Below, in pieces: positions 8,561 through 19,788 of a stretch of DNA of 59,410 nt. Source of the stretch: Heminiphilus faecis (lineage in GTDB: Bacteria; Bacteroidota; Bacteroidia; Bacteroidales; Muribaculaceae). Below the pieces are notes generated by a model. That model had not been told where the DNA came from. It saw only the letters and a program-made list of their open reading frames with translations, and ran no database searches. How positions within the stretch are numbered: the first letter of the stretch is position 1; every line of letters starts with the position of its first letter. The translations under genes and the position numbers were made by a program. The stretch covers positions 1-59,410 of the forward strand of contig NZ_VSMC01000001.1 of NCBI RefSeq assembly GCF_008728965.1, read 5' to 3'.

Positions 8561-9943
8561 ATGAAATACTACCGATCTATACTTCTTGCACTGCTGATTG
8601 CGACAGCTACCGTGGCCGGAGCAAAAGCACGATACGTTTTCTATTTTATCGGCGACGGCATGGGCATGGGCCATGTCAATGCCACACAATACTACAACCG
8701 CATGGTGCTTGGAAACGAAGAGCCGTTGCTTATGATGCAGTTTCCTGTAGCCTCACATGCATGGACCTACTCCGCCTCATCGCCAGTGACCGACTCTGCA
8801 GCGGCCGGCACAGCACTGTCTACCGGCTTCAAGACCAACAACTACATGATAGCCATGTCACCCGACTCAACCACCCACTACAAGTCCATAGCCCGCACAC
8901 TCAAGGATGAAGGCTGGGGAGTGGGCATACTCACGTCGGTAGCACCCGACGACGCCACCCCCGCGGCATTTTACGCCAATCGTCTTGACCGCGGAATGCA
9001 CGCCGGCATTGATGAAGATGCCATAAAGTCAGGCTACGAATTCATGGGCGGAGCCTCATTGCGTGGACTTAAAGACAGTGAAGGACACCCCAACGCAGCG
9101 GCCGAAATGCTCAAAAAATCAGGAATAAAAATATTGTACGGCACAGACGGATACGAGAACACAGATGCCGAACGGCTGATAATCCTAAGCCCGGAGGGTG
9201 TATGGGGCAACAATAATGACATCGGCTATACAATCGATTCTATACCCGGGGCATTGACCCTGCCTGAACTCACCCGCGCCGGTCTCGCCCAAGTGAGCCG
9301 TCGTTCTCCCGACCGCTTCTTCATGATGATCGAAGGGGGCAACATAGACCATGCCGCACATGCCAACGACCCCGGAGGTGTGATAAAAGAGATATTAAAC
9401 TTTCAGGATGCCATAAAAATAGCCTACGATTTTTATTTGCAACATCCTGACGAGACTCTTATCGTAGTCACGGCCGATCATGATACAGGTGGCATGGCCT
9501 TGTCACGCAAGACCAAAGGCGGCCTCGGCCTTATCGACAACCAGCGCATAAGCAAAGACCTCCTAACCGACTACTGCCGCAACCTGCTCGAGAATAACAC
9601 ACCTGTTACATGGGAGGAGATGAAGTCGATGCTCTCGGACAAACTCGGCTTATGGGGAGCAATACCCTTAGACGAAAAAACGACCGAAAGTCTGCACAAT
9701 ACATTCAACCGCACATTTATCGAGCGTACGGCACTGAGTGAAAAGGCATTATACAATGTATATAATGCATTTGTAGTAGAAATATTCAAGATATATAACA
9801 AACAAGTGGGCACCGCTTTCATAAACAGCAGCCATACGGCCAATCCCGTACCGGTATTTGCCATTGGAGCTGGAGCTGATAAATTCACCGGCGTAAACAA
9901 CAATACCGACATACCCAAGCTGATATACGAAGCCACGCGATGA
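8561..9943 (+). CDS. Exported alkaline phosphatase
   Basis: A 460-residue periplasmic phosphomonoesterase with a cleavable signal peptide (about 1-23, ending AGAKA). Metal- and substrate-binding motifs of the alkaline phosphatase superfamily are in order: IGDGMGMGH (about 30-38), the nucleophile Ser in VTDSAAAGTAL, MIEGGNIDHAAHAND, and VTADHDTGGM. The length is usual. It releases phosphate from phosphoesters; the upstream region gives no sign of a Pho box. It ends 29 bases from a convergent TPR gene. Confidence 0.92.
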   Translation: MKYYRSILLALLIATATVAGAKARYVFYFIGDGMGMGHVNATQYYNRMVLGNEEPLLMMQFPVASHAWTYSASSPVTDSAAAGTALSTGFKTNNYMIAMSPDSTTHYKSIARTLKDEGWGVGILTSVAPDDATPAAFYANRLDRGMHAGIDEDAIKSGYEFMGGASLRGLKDSEGHPNAAAEMLKKSGIKILYGTDGYENTDAERLIILSPEGVWGNNNDIGYTIDSIPGALTLPELTRAGLAQVSRRSPDRFFMMIEGGNIDHAAHANDPGGVIKEILNFQDAIKIAYDFYLQHPDETLIVVTADHDTGGMALSRKTKGGLGLIDNQRISKDLLTDYCRNLLENNTPVTWEEMKSMLSDKLGLWGAIPLDEKTTESLHNTFNRTFIERTALSEKALYNVYNAFVVEIFKIYNKQVGTAFINSSHTANPVPVFAIGAGADKFTGVNNNTDIPKLIYEATR

Positions 9944-9972
9944 CATCATCGCACAAGCGCTTGACGGCAGTG

Positions 9973-10740
9973 TCAGTCAGGCGATGAAAGACTTTTGACC
10001 AACTCCATGACATAAGGAGTTGACTTTATAGAGTCGGCCTGTAAGAGATAACTAAGGGCCGGCTCTTTTTCGCCTTTAATATAATAATAATTACCCAATA
10101 TAAGCAGAGTATCGTAATCGTCGGGATACAGTGACAGCAATTTACTGTACACATCTATGCCTTGGGCCTCATCGCCCGCGCACATATAGCCGTCGGCCAA
10201 AGAAGCAAGATACTGCCGATTGTCGGGAGCACCGGTAAGCATTATCTTGCTGTACTCGATTATCATGGGCGCATTGCGACGAAACACATAGTAGCTGAGC
10301 AGTTGTTTTTCTATACTGCGTTTAAGCCACGGCTGCCTGTCCTTTACAAGCATGAGGAATTCTTCATACAGCGAAGTCTGTCCCATAGCGAAACTTACAC
10401 GCCTCACGCCGGAGTATATGGAGTCGACAGGTATAAGCTGTTGCTGAGCACGTTCAAGAAGCGAAATCTCATAATCGGGCAGCTTCCTCATGGCCGCCAC
10501 AACAATCGCATGACTGTATGTATCGACCACTTTGGCGCTGTCCTCAAGCATAAGTTCATACATGGCTGCGGCATTAGCCCAATCTTTGTATTTAAAAAAC
10601 CTCGCCGCTTTGGCGGCCACAGTTTTATAGTCGCGCGAATTCACGGCGGCTTGCGATACAAATGAAAACATCAATGTCACCAAAACCGTGGCAACATACA
10701 CAACACGCTTATTTTCTCCGCTAAATAATTTTTTCCGCAT
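9973..10740 (-). CDS. TPR-repeat protein with N-terminal signal or anchor
   Basis: A 255-residue protein with one hydrophobic segment near the N-terminus (about 14-32, ending SQAA) and then helical repeats, the clearest at about 165-245 (YLASLADGYMCAGDEAQGIDVYSKLLSLYP and the next unit). Such repeats bind protein partners. It is probably periplasmic. The partner is unknown and the neighbours (pyrH diverging, alkaline phosphatase converging) say nothing about it. Confidence 0.75.
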   Translation of the reverse strand: MRKKLFSGENKRVVYVATVLVTLMFSFVSQAAVNSRDYKTVAAKAARFFKYKDWANAAAMYELMLEDSAKVVDTYSHAIVVAAMRKLPDYEISLLERAQQQLIPVDSIYSGVRRVSFAMGQTSLYEEFLMLVKDRQPWLKRSIEKQLLSYYVFRRNAPMIIEYSKIMLTGAPDNRQYLASLADGYMCAGDEAQGIDVYSKLLSLYPDDYDTLLILGNYYYIKGEKEPALSYLLQADSIKSTPYVMELVKSLSSPD

Positions 10741-10771
10741 GGCTTAATTGCATTTTTCGCTTCTGTTGCAT

Positions 10772-10779
10772 TATCTTTG
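10772..10779 (+). promoter_or_regulatory. -7 box of the pyrH-frr promoter
   Basis: TATCTTTG matches the Bacteroidetes -7 consensus and lies 35 bases upstream of the pyrH start codon. Confidence 0.5.
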
Positions 10780-10814
10780 TAAAGATAAACAATTATAATA
10801 TATAATGTATCGAC

Positions 10815-11525
10815 ATGAGAACAAATTATAAGCGCATTTTGCTGAAACTAAGCGGAGAGTCGCTCATGGGGGCGCAAGGTTACGGAATCGACACAGTACG
10901 TCTTAACGAATATGCCGCGCAGATAAAGGATGTGGCAGCATCGGGAGTTCAGGTAGCCATAGTCATAGGCGGAGGCAACATATTTCGCGGCCTGAGCGGA
11001 GCGTCAAAAGGTTTCGACCGGGTTAAAGGCGACCAGATGGGCATGTTGGCCACTGTCATCAACTCGCTCGCACTCAGCTCCGCGCTTGAGGCCTCGGGAC
11101 AACCGGCCAAAGTGTTTACGGCCATAAACATGTTTCCCATCGGAGAGCATTACAGCAAGTGGCGCGCCATTGAAGCCATGAAAGAGGGCAAGGTAGCCAT
11201 CATTTCAGGCGGCACCGGCAATCCGTTCTTTACCACCGACACCGGTTCTGCTCTGCGAGGCATCGAAGTCGAAGCCGACGTTATGCTAAAAGGCACACGT
11301 GTCGACGGCATATACACCGCCGATCCGGAGAAAGACCCGACAGCCACCAAATTCTCGGAAATCACCTATGACGAAGTATATACACGCGGACTTAAAGTCA
11401 TGGACCTCACGGCCACGGCACTCTGCAAAGAAAACCGTCTGCCGATAATCGTATTTGACATGGACACCCCCGGCAACCTAAAAAAAGTCCTTGCCGGAGA
11501 ATCCATCGGTACTCTTGTCTATTAA
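10815..11525 (+). CDS. pyrH: Uridylate kinase
   Basis: A 236-residue cytoplasmic enzyme of the amino-acid-kinase fold that turns UMP into UDP with ATP. Motifs: KRILLKLSGESLMG at the N-terminus, VIGGGNIFRG, FPIGEHYSKWRA and VMDLTATALCKENRLPIIVF. The length is that of the hexameric bacterial enzyme. It is followed by frr with a 21-base gap, the common bacterial pyrH-frr order. Confidence 0.97.
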   Translation: MRTNYKRILLKLSGESLMGAQGYGIDTVRLNEYAAQIKDVAASGVQVAIVIGGGNIFRGLSGASKGFDRVKGDQMGMLATVINSLALSSALEASGQPAKVFTAINMFPIGEHYSKWRAIEAMKEGKVAIISGGTGNPFFTTDTGSALRGIEVEADVMLKGTRVDGIYTADPEKDPTATKFSEITYDEVYTRGLKVMDLTATALCKENRLPIIVFDMDTPGNLKKVLAGESIGTLVY

Positions 11526-11546
11526 CAAATCAAAATACATACCATT

Positions 11547-12107
11547 ATGACTGACGTTAAAACTTATCTCGACCCCGCCGAAGAAAAAATGGAAATGGCG
11601 GTAGCGTATCTTGACGAATCACTCGCTCACATACGTGCAGGCAAAGCCAATCCGAAAATACTCGACGGCATACGTGTCGAATACTACGGTAGTGCCGTGC
11701 CTATCTCCAACGTGGCCAACGTAAGCGTGCCCGATGCGCGTACAATCACCATTACCCCTTGGGAGAAAGCCATGTTCAAGGAAATTGAAAAGGCCATCAT
11801 AAACTCTGAACTCGGCATAACCCCCGAAAACAACGGTGAAATCATACGTATATCCATACCGCCACTTACCGAAGAGCGCCGCAAGCAACTTGTAAAACAG
11901 TCAAAAGCCGAAGCGGAAAATGCCAAGGTATCGGTACGCAACGCACGTCGCGATGCCATAGAAGGCCTTAAGAAAGCAATAAAGCAGGGCATGCCCGAGG
12001 ACGTAGAAAAAGATGCGGAAGGCACAGCCCAGAAACTTCATGACAAATACTTGAAGAAAATCGACGAGCTCTTTGCCGCAAAGGAAAAAGAGATACTAAC
12101 CGTATAA
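11547..12107 (+). CDS. frr: Ribosome recycling factor
   Basis: A 186-residue factor that, with EF-G, splits the post-termination ribosome. It matches the family end to end: N-terminal helix ([30 protein letters not shown]), the beta-domain ([21 protein letters not shown]), and the C-terminal helices ([27 protein letters not shown]). It is in an operon with pyrH; bcp starts 10 bases after the stop. Confidence 0.97.
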   Translation: MTDVKTYLDPAEEKMEMAVAYLDESLAHIRAGKANPKILDGIRVEYYGSAVPISNVANVSVPDARTITITPWEKAMFKEIEKAIINSELGITPENNGEIIRISIPPLTEERRKQLVKQSKAEAENAKVSVRNARRDAIEGLKKAIKQGMPEDVEKDAEGTAQKLHDKYLKKIDELFAAKEKEILTV

Positions 12108-12117
12108 ACCGGCAACA

Positions 12118-12573
12118 ATGGTGACAGGTGACAAAATACCCGAAGTACTCGGATTGAATACGGAGGGACGTGAAATAAAAGCAGCCGATTTTGCCGGCAA
12201 GCCGCTGATAATATATTTTTATCCGAAAGACAACACTCCCGGATGTACGGCCGAAGCATGCTCCATACGCGACGGCTACGGCGAGCTTAAAGCATTGGGC
12301 TACGAGATAATAGGCATAAGCAAAGACTCTGTGGCAAGCCACGTGAAGTTTGCCGACAAATACTCCTTGCCGTTCATACTGCTAAGCGATCCCGACACAA
12401 CGGTCAATCAGGCATTCGGCGTGTGGCAGAAGAAAAAGATGGCCGGACGCGAGTACATGGGCACCGTGCGCACGACATTCATCACCGATGCCGACCATCA
12501 TGTGACCCACATAATCACGAAAGTCGATACTAAAAACGCGACCGAACAGTTATTGAAACTACTCGCCCGTTAA
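12118..12573 (+). CDS. bcp: Thiol peroxidase, Bcp/PrxQ type
   Basis: A 151-residue peroxiredoxin that reduces peroxides and hydroperoxides with thioredoxin-type donors. The active site YPKDNTPGCTAEACSIRDGY carries the peroxidatic Cys43 and the resolving Cys48 five residues later, the atypical two-Cys Bcp arrangement. It is last in the pyrH-frr-bcp group; the gap to frr is 10 bases, so probably read through from the same promoter. Confidence 0.95.
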   Translation: MVTGDKIPEVLGLNTEGREIKAADFAGKPLIIYFYPKDNTPGCTAEACSIRDGYGELKALGYEIIGISKDSVASHVKFADKYSLPFILLSDPDTTVNQAFGVWQKKKMAGREYMGTVRTTFITDADHHVTHIITKVDTKNATEQLLKLLAR

Positions 12574-12681
12574 TCGGCCGGCAATTATCAAACACATAGA
12601 AAGGTGGCACTGTAAAAAACGGTTGTTAAAAGATTGCTTCTCCATATCTGTATTAACCGTATTTTGCCGCTGACAGAATAA

Positions 12682-12712
12682 GAAAGGCGACACCTGACAA
12701 GTGCCGCCTTTC
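12682..12712. terminator. Terminator between bcp and the GH97 gene
   Basis: A 12-bp stem (GAAAGGCGACAC at 12682-12693 with GTGCCGCCTTTC at 12701-12712, one mismatch), loop CTGACAA, followed by ACATTTTT. It sits between two convergent transcription units and can serve both. Confidence 0.7.
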
Positions 12713-12759
12713 ACATTTTTATACCAACTTATCTAACTTAAACTATATCATCATTGCTG

Positions 12760-14874
<2,115 letters not shown>

Positions 14875-14907
14875 TTAAATTTTAGTTAACGCATAAGTTT
14901 CGTTTCG

Positions 14908-14937
14908 CAAAGATACATTTATATTTCGAAACCACAA
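14908..14937 (-). promoter_or_regulatory. Promoter of the GH97 gene
   Basis: On the minus strand: -7 TATCTTTG (14915 down to 14908) and a TTG -33 element (14937-14935) with a 19-base spacer, 36 bases from the start codon. Confidence 0.6.
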
Positions 14938-14967
14938 CATTTTTTTCGCAAAACTATTGAACCATAT

Positions 14968-14999
14968 TTTGCATAGTCCCTTAAACGTATTTATATTTG
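14968..14999 (+). promoter_or_regulatory. Promoter of the unknown-Sel1 gene pair
   Basis: -33 TTTG (14968-14971) and -7 TATATTTG (14992-14999), spacer 20 bases, 27 bases upstream of the start at 15027. It is divergent from the GH97 promoter. Confidence 0.6.
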
Positions 15000-15026
15000 T
15001 ACGATATACGAAGATCCGTCAGTAAA

Positions 15027-15821
15027 ATGTCACTCCTGAACAATATCAAATCAATCTTCAACCCGCACAACGCATCCTCCCGGACCGTTAACAGTCCATC
15101 ACGACCTGAATATGTCATGTCGACAAGCGCCGACGGCTCCCGTACATCACTTGTCACCGTCGAAAGCATACGTCATGCTGTCCATGACATTGGCCACGGA
15201 CTCATAGTACTGACACGCTGCATACCGGTCGAAACAAAATCAGGACAGTGCCACAGCATAGTATGGGGATATGAAGATGGCAGCGAGGAAGCGGGAATAT
15301 CCGTATATATCGACTCTACCGATAACGGCTCCGTAAGGTATGTAAAGAAGGGATCATGCTCTCCTGAAAAAGCCATAGCCGTACTCACTGACTTTTTTAA
15401 GAATGACATTGTTCCGGATATTGATGACTGGCATATGCAATACAGACTTGCCGATTCTGACTATCTTGAACCGCAGGTGCTATACGTTGACCGCGAAGAG
15501 TATGAACGTTTCGACCTTGATGACGTAATAGCCGCCATAGAGATGCTCGAAAACGGCATGGCCGGCAGTGTCATGCTTCAGGCACCATCCGGACAATACG
15601 GCTACCTCGAGGTATCGGGTGGAGTCAACGACTACAAAGTAGAACTTACAGCCGACAATTCTGACGGCGACCGTGTCGGCTTCCGTACTCATACACGTTA
15701 TGGAGGCCATGTGCGCCACTGGTTCTCGGATTACTACAATTACAAATTACCGACCCTGACACCCGATTGGGAGGAATTTGATGTGGAAGCATATTTTAAA
15801 GAATTGAAGGGTGTTCAATAA
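15027..15821 (+). CDS. Protein of unknown function
   Basis: A 264-residue protein from the ATG at 15027; a longer frame starts at 14997, inside the -7 box, so the shorter start is preferred. No signal peptide or membrane segment, so it is probably cytoplasmic. The C-terminal third is a beta-rich stretch (YGYLEVSGGVNDYKVELTAD... then HVRHWFSDYYNYKLPTLTPDWEEF), which has the feel of small immunity or substrate-binding domains, but I do not recognise the family. The Sel1-repeat gene starts 22 bases downstream on the same strand, so the two are probably co-transcribed. Confidence 0.65.
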   Translation: MSLLNNIKSIFNPHNASSRTVNSPSRPEYVMSTSADGSRTSLVTVESIRHAVHDIGHGLIVLTRCIPVETKSGQCHSIVWGYEDGSEEAGISVYIDSTDNGSVRYVKKGSCSPEKAIAVLTDFFKNDIVPDIDDWHMQYRLADSDYLEPQVLYVDREEYERFDLDDVIAAIEMLENGMAGSVMLQAPSGQYGYLEVSGGVNDYKVELTADNSDGDRVGFRTHTRYGGHVRHWFSDYYNYKLPTLTPDWEEFDVEAYFKELKGVQ

Positions 15822-15843
15822 AACGACATAATTTAACCATATC

Positions 15844-17112
15844 ATGAACGGTACATACAGTCCCGAGGTCGCAACAGCCATCGACCTCATATGGAAAAGT
15901 TTCAATAAAGAAAAGATGCAGCAGGGCTATGCCATGCTTGAAAAAGCGGCCAACAAAGGCGATGCCGATGCCTTCTGCTACCTTGGACGCTGTCATATGG
16001 GCGAAGAGTACGTATGGTGCGGAGGCGACTTTGATGTAGACGAAGACCGAGCCTCGCAATTAATAAAAGAGAGCGTACGCCGAGGGAGCGCCTCGGGAGT
16101 ACTCTGTGCCCTTCGTAATGGCAATCTTACTCCGGGAGTAATGCGCGACATGCCATTCAGTTCAGTCAAGGAAGCATTTAGCGAAATTCTTGACCAAGCC
16201 AAAGGAGGCGACGCCTTCTGCCTTTACATGATAGGCAACGCCATGTTCTGGGGCGACTATCTTATCATCGAGAAAGGAGAGGCCGACAAGTACAACGACG
16301 AGGAAGAGTATAATGAATTCGCTTATCCAATTGCAGCCGAATACTATGAGAAATCATTTGATGCAGGATTGTCATGCGCGTTCGGCAACTACCGGACCAT
16401 CTACGACTCCGGACTGGCCGACATAGACGAAGATACATATGAAGAATATTTCCAACAGCTTGCCGACAACGGTGACCCGCTCGTATGCAGCGATTTCGGG
16501 AAGTATCTCGAAGATGAATACGAAAACCGCGAAAAAGAAGCATTAATATACTACAGAAGAGCTTATGACCTCGGCGACAAGCGCTCTGCCTACAACCTTG
16601 CCACCTGCTATGGACGCGGCTATGGCACTCCGCAGAATCTCGACAAGGCGTTTGAGTACTACAACATAGCAGCTGAAGCCGGAGAACCGGGAGCCATGTT
16701 TGAACTTGGAAACTTCTATTTTGAAGGTCGGGGCAATGTCACTCGCGACTATGCCAAGGCCGTTTACTGGCTCGGGAAGTCATATGACAGCTACGATGAA
16801 GAGAGGCGATGGCGGCCGGCCGCCGAACTGGCCATACTCCATCAGGACGGTCTCGGTACGATTCAGGATGACGACATGGCCTATCGACGCCTGTCGGAAA
16901 TCGAAGATATCGTTGATGAAATATGGGAGCCGCTTGACGCGCAGGTACTCAATGCTCTCGGCGTAGCATACGCCTTCGGACGCGGCACCGACACCGATAT
17001 ACCTCGAGGCATAGAATACTTTGACCGCGCCATAGAATACGGAAGCGAGGAGGCAGCCCGCAACAAAGCTATGTTCAAAAAATCAATTTTTGGCCGCTGG
17101 AGCCGCCGATGA
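15844..17112 (+). CDS. Sel1-like repeat protein
   Basis: A 422-residue soluble protein of tandem Sel1/TPR-like helical repeats. Clear units are ATCYGRGYGTPQNLDKAFEY and FELGNFYFEGRG...DYAKAVYW, with a last one ALGVAYAFGRGTDTDIPRGIEYF. There is no signal peptide. Sel1 repeats mediate protein-protein contacts and occur in many bacterial accessory proteins, including some immunity proteins. It is probably the partner of the preceding unknown gene and ends 15 bases before a strong terminator. Confidence 0.85.
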   Translation: MNGTYSPEVATAIDLIWKSFNKEKMQQGYAMLEKAANKGDADAFCYLGRCHMGEEYVWCGGDFDVDEDRASQLIKESVRRGSASGVLCALRNGNLTPGVMRDMPFSSVKEAFSEILDQAKGGDAFCLYMIGNAMFWGDYLIIEKGEADKYNDEEEYNEFAYPIAAEYYEKSFDAGLSCAFGNYRTIYDSGLADIDEDTYEEYFQQLADNGDPLVCSDFGKYLEDEYENREKEALIYYRRAYDLGDKRSAYNLATCYGRGYGTPQNLDKAFEYYNIAAEAGEPGAMFELGNFYFEGRGNVTRDYAKAVYWLGKSYDSYDEERRWRPAAELAILHQDGLGTIQDDDMAYRRLSEIEDIVDEIWEPLDAQVLNALGVAYAFGRGTDTDIPRGIEYFDRAIEYGSEEAARNKAMFKKSIFGRWSRR

Positions 17113-17126
17113 CTGCTTACTGGTAT

Positions 17127-17161
17127 AAAAAACAGGCTGTGCAAAACACAGCCTGTTTTTT
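17127..17161. terminator. Bidirectional intrinsic terminator
   Basis: A 15-bp perfect stem (AAAAAACAGGCTGTG at 17127-17141 with its complement at 17147-17161) and a 5-base loop, with A- and T-runs at both sides. It ends the Sel1 unit on the + strand and gadC on the minus strand. Confidence 0.9.
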
Positions 17162-17177
17162 ATGTTTGGATAAACGT

Positions 17178-18722
17178 TCACTTTGCCGGAGCATCGGCAG
17201 TTGTCACATCGTTCTTTTCTTCAAAAGCCTTGGCAGCGGCAGCAAGCTTAGCCTGCGACTCGGAATCGGTCTGCCAATGAAATGGTACGAAATCGCTCTT
17301 CGGATCAACCCATGACGGCTTGCGGAAATGAAGTATTATAAAGGGAGCAACCACAAATATAAATACTCCTCCGAACAATACGGCATACCATACTGTCGTC
17401 GAACCCATCGGTATCTGGTCGGGCGGGAAGAAGCTTAACACAAATGCCAGCAAAGAACCTAAAAATCCCACACCGCCTACAATCCACATAAGACCGTTGC
17501 CTTTACTGCCTATACGGAATGGACGCTTGGTAGTTTTCATTCTGTAACGCAGATAGATTGCTGCGGCAAACATGAGCAGGTATGCGATAAGGTAGAGCAG
17601 TACCGTCAATTGCGACAAAATCTGATAGAAACTCTCTACCGAAGGCATGACCACAAACAGAAGGGCAAGAAACGTCACGGCACCTCCCTGTACATAAAGT
17701 ATATTCTTTTGTACACCCGACTTATTGGTCTTCTGAAAGAAAGGAGGCAGATACCCGGCCTGTCCCACGGCAAAAATACCCTTGGACGGACCTGCCACCC
17801 ATGTCAGCACACCTGCAAGCACTCCAAAAGCCAATGCTATGGCTATTACCGGAGTCAGCCAATTAAGATGCATGAATTGGAAATAGTTGTCGAATCCTAC
17901 AAGAAGACTCTGTACAAGATTTATATCTTTGGCCGGAATAATAACTCCGAGAGCATATGTGCCAAGAACAAATATGAGTACGGTGATTATAGCTCCTACA
18001 AATACTGCCTTAGGATAATTCACGGTAGGATTGGCGACATCCCTCACATGTATGCCCGACATCTCCATGCCGGCGTAAAACAGAAAAATAGAAGCGGCCA
18101 ACACCACATTGTCAAAATTTGAAAAATCAGGAAAAAAGTCGCCATGAAAATCCATCTGCGGCGTACCACCCATACATAAATATATTATAGCCAAAATAAC
18201 AAGTATGCATGCTGGTATTACCGTGCCTACAATACCGCCTATCTTGGATACTTTACCGACCCAGCCAAGTCCTTTCATGGATATAAGCGTCGCTATCCAA
18301 TAAATAGCAAGAACCACAACAATAGTATAGATTTTATTGGAGGCAAGATGAGAATCAGCCACATGATCCATACCTATGAATGCAAGCGACACGGCACCGA
18401 AAGTCAACACCGTAGGAAACCATATGGTACTCTCGACCCACTGAAGCCATATACCCAGAAACCCGAGTTTCTGACCGAATGCCTCCCCTATCCATCGAAA
18501 CATACCTCCCTGCTGGTAGGGAAACATCGCAGCAAGCTCAGCCGCCACAAGCGATACCGGAATAAGGAATACCAACGCCGCAAAAAGATAGTAAAACGCA
18601 GAGCTGACACCATATTCAGCCTCTGCCGGAAGTCCGCGGAGCGACACCACGGCCACGACATTCATTATCACCAGCGTGAATACACCCAGTTTCACCGCCG
18701 ATTTAACATTTGTATTAGCCAT
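17178..18722 (-). CDS. gadC: Glutamate:GABA antiporter
   Basis: A 514-residue inner-membrane APC-family transporter with about 12 membrane segments. It brings in glutamate in exchange for the GABA made by glutamate decarboxylase, and so removes protons from the cytoplasm in acid. N-terminal SLRGLPAEAEYG and the KGIFAVGQAGYLPPFFQKTN loop are typical. The last 25 residues are polar, a possible C-plug as in the E. coli protein. It is the last gene of the gadB-glsA-gadC cluster, 25 bases after glsA. Confidence 0.92.
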   Translation of the reverse strand: MANTNVKSAVKLGVFTLVIMNVVAVVSLRGLPAEAEYGVSSAFYYLFAALVFLIPVSLVAAELAAMFPYQQGGMFRWIGEAFGQKLGFLGIWLQWVESTIWFPTVLTFGAVSLAFIGMDHVADSHLASNKIYTIVVVLAIYWIATLISMKGLGWVGKVSKIGGIVGTVIPACILVILAIIYLCMGGTPQMDFHGDFFPDFSNFDNVVLAASIFLFYAGMEMSGIHVRDVANPTVNYPKAVFVGAIITVLIFVLGTYALGVIIPAKDINLVQSLLVGFDNYFQFMHLNWLTPVIAIALAFGVLAGVLTWVAGPSKGIFAVGQAGYLPPFFQKTNKSGVQKNILYVQGGAVTFLALLFVVMPSVESFYQILSQLTVLLYLIAYLLMFAAAIYLRYRMKTTKRPFRIGSKGNGLMWIVGGVGFLGSLLAFVLSFFPPDQIPMGSTTVWYAVLFGGVFIFVVAPFIILHFRKPSWVDPKSDFVPFHWQTDSESQAKLAAAAKAFEEKNDVTTADAPAK

Positions 18723-18747
18723 AATTAATATAGTTGAGGTGAGTGAA

Positions 18748-19713
18748 TTAATATTTTACGCTTACTCGATTGCCGTTGAATATGCCAAGTCCGAGTTTAT
18801 TTACAAAAGACTTCATGACAGCCTGAGCCTTGACTGAATTGCCGGCTTCATCAAGAGGCGGGGCAAAAGCCGATATGCCCATCACTCCCGGCAATACTCC
18901 GATCACACCGCCGCCTACCCCACTCTTGGCGGGAATACCTGATGTATACAGCCAGTCGCCTGTATGTTCATAAAATCCTACGGTAGCTATAAGAGAAGTG
19001 ATCTTCGGTGTTATAGCCTCGTCAAACACCGCCTTGCCTGATACAGGGTTGACCCCGTTGTTGGCTATGGTCGCAGCCATGACGGCAAGCTGGGCCGACG
19101 TTATACCGAGCGAACACTGGCGTGTATAAAGGTCTAAGCTCATATTCACATCATCGTAAATGCGATTGTAGTTCTTAAGCAGCCATGCGATAGCTCTGTT
19201 GTTGAAATTGGTCGCACTCTCGCTTTCATATAGTTGTTCTATCAATACGGGAGCTGAGCCGCACAACTCGGTTATGTTATCCACAATGGCTTTCCATTTA
19301 CCGGCAGAGTCGCCTGCGGGCAAAACCATAGAACAAGCCGATATGGCGCCGGCATTGACCAAAGGAGTGGAAGGATGGTCATTTTCCAATAATATGGCAA
19401 ATATAGAATTAAATGGCAATCCCGTAGCATCGGCTCCGATTTTATTCAACAACACCTCGGGTCCTTGCTGTCGCATGACCAATATAGCGGTAGGCACTTT
19501 TGATACGGACTCTATACCGAACCGATATGACGTATCCCCTATGTTTATACACTTACCGTTAAGCAGAGTTATACTAATACCGAACAGGCCGGGATCAATA
19601 TTTGCCAGATAAGGTATATAATGCGCATTGACGCCTCCCGATAAAGATTTTGTTTCATCAAAAGCTTCCTGAGCGGCTTGCTCTATCTGGTCTATAGTTA
19701 TAGTCTTCTCCAT
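18748..19713 (-). CDS. glsA: Glutaminase
   Basis: A 321-residue serine-dependent beta-lactamase-fold glutaminase that hydrolyses glutamine to glutamate and ammonia. The catalytic Ser-x-x-Lys is in ESVSKVP, and GLPFNSIFAI, HPSTPLVNAGAI and GVGGGVIGVLPG are family motifs. Ammonia made here neutralises acid and the glutamate feeds GadB. It lies between gadB and gadC; its start codon is only 16 bases after a terminator-like hairpin. Confidence 0.95.
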   Translation of the reverse strand: MEKTITIDQIEQAAQEAFDETKSLSGGVNAHYIPYLANIDPGLFGISITLLNGKCINIGDTSYRFGIESVSKVPTAILVMRQQGPEVLLNKIGADATGLPFNSIFAILLENDHPSTPLVNAGAISACSMVLPAGDSAGKWKAIVDNITELCGSAPVLIEQLYESESATNFNNRAIAWLLKNYNRIYDDVNMSLDLYTRQCSLGITSAQLAVMAATIANNGVNPVSGKAVFDEAITPKITSLIATVGFYEHTGDWLYTSGIPAKSGVGGGVIGVLPGVMGISAFAPPLDEAGNSVKAQAVMKSFVNKLGLGIFNGNRVSVKY

Positions 19714-19720
19714 CTTTCTA

Positions 19721-19762
19721 AATAAAAAGCGGTGATTACGGCGAATAAAGCCATAATCACCG
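19721..19762 (-). terminator. Terminator-like hairpin between gadB and glsA
   Basis: In the minus-strand RNA the arms 19762-19750 and 19742-19730 form a 13-bp stem with a single U-G wobble and a 7-base loop, followed by CUUUUUAUUUAG. It lies 26 bases after the gadB stop and 16 bases before the glsA start. It should end most gadB transcripts while letting some pass. Confidence 0.75.
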
Positions 19763-19788
19763 ATGATTCATAATCTATAATATCAGAC

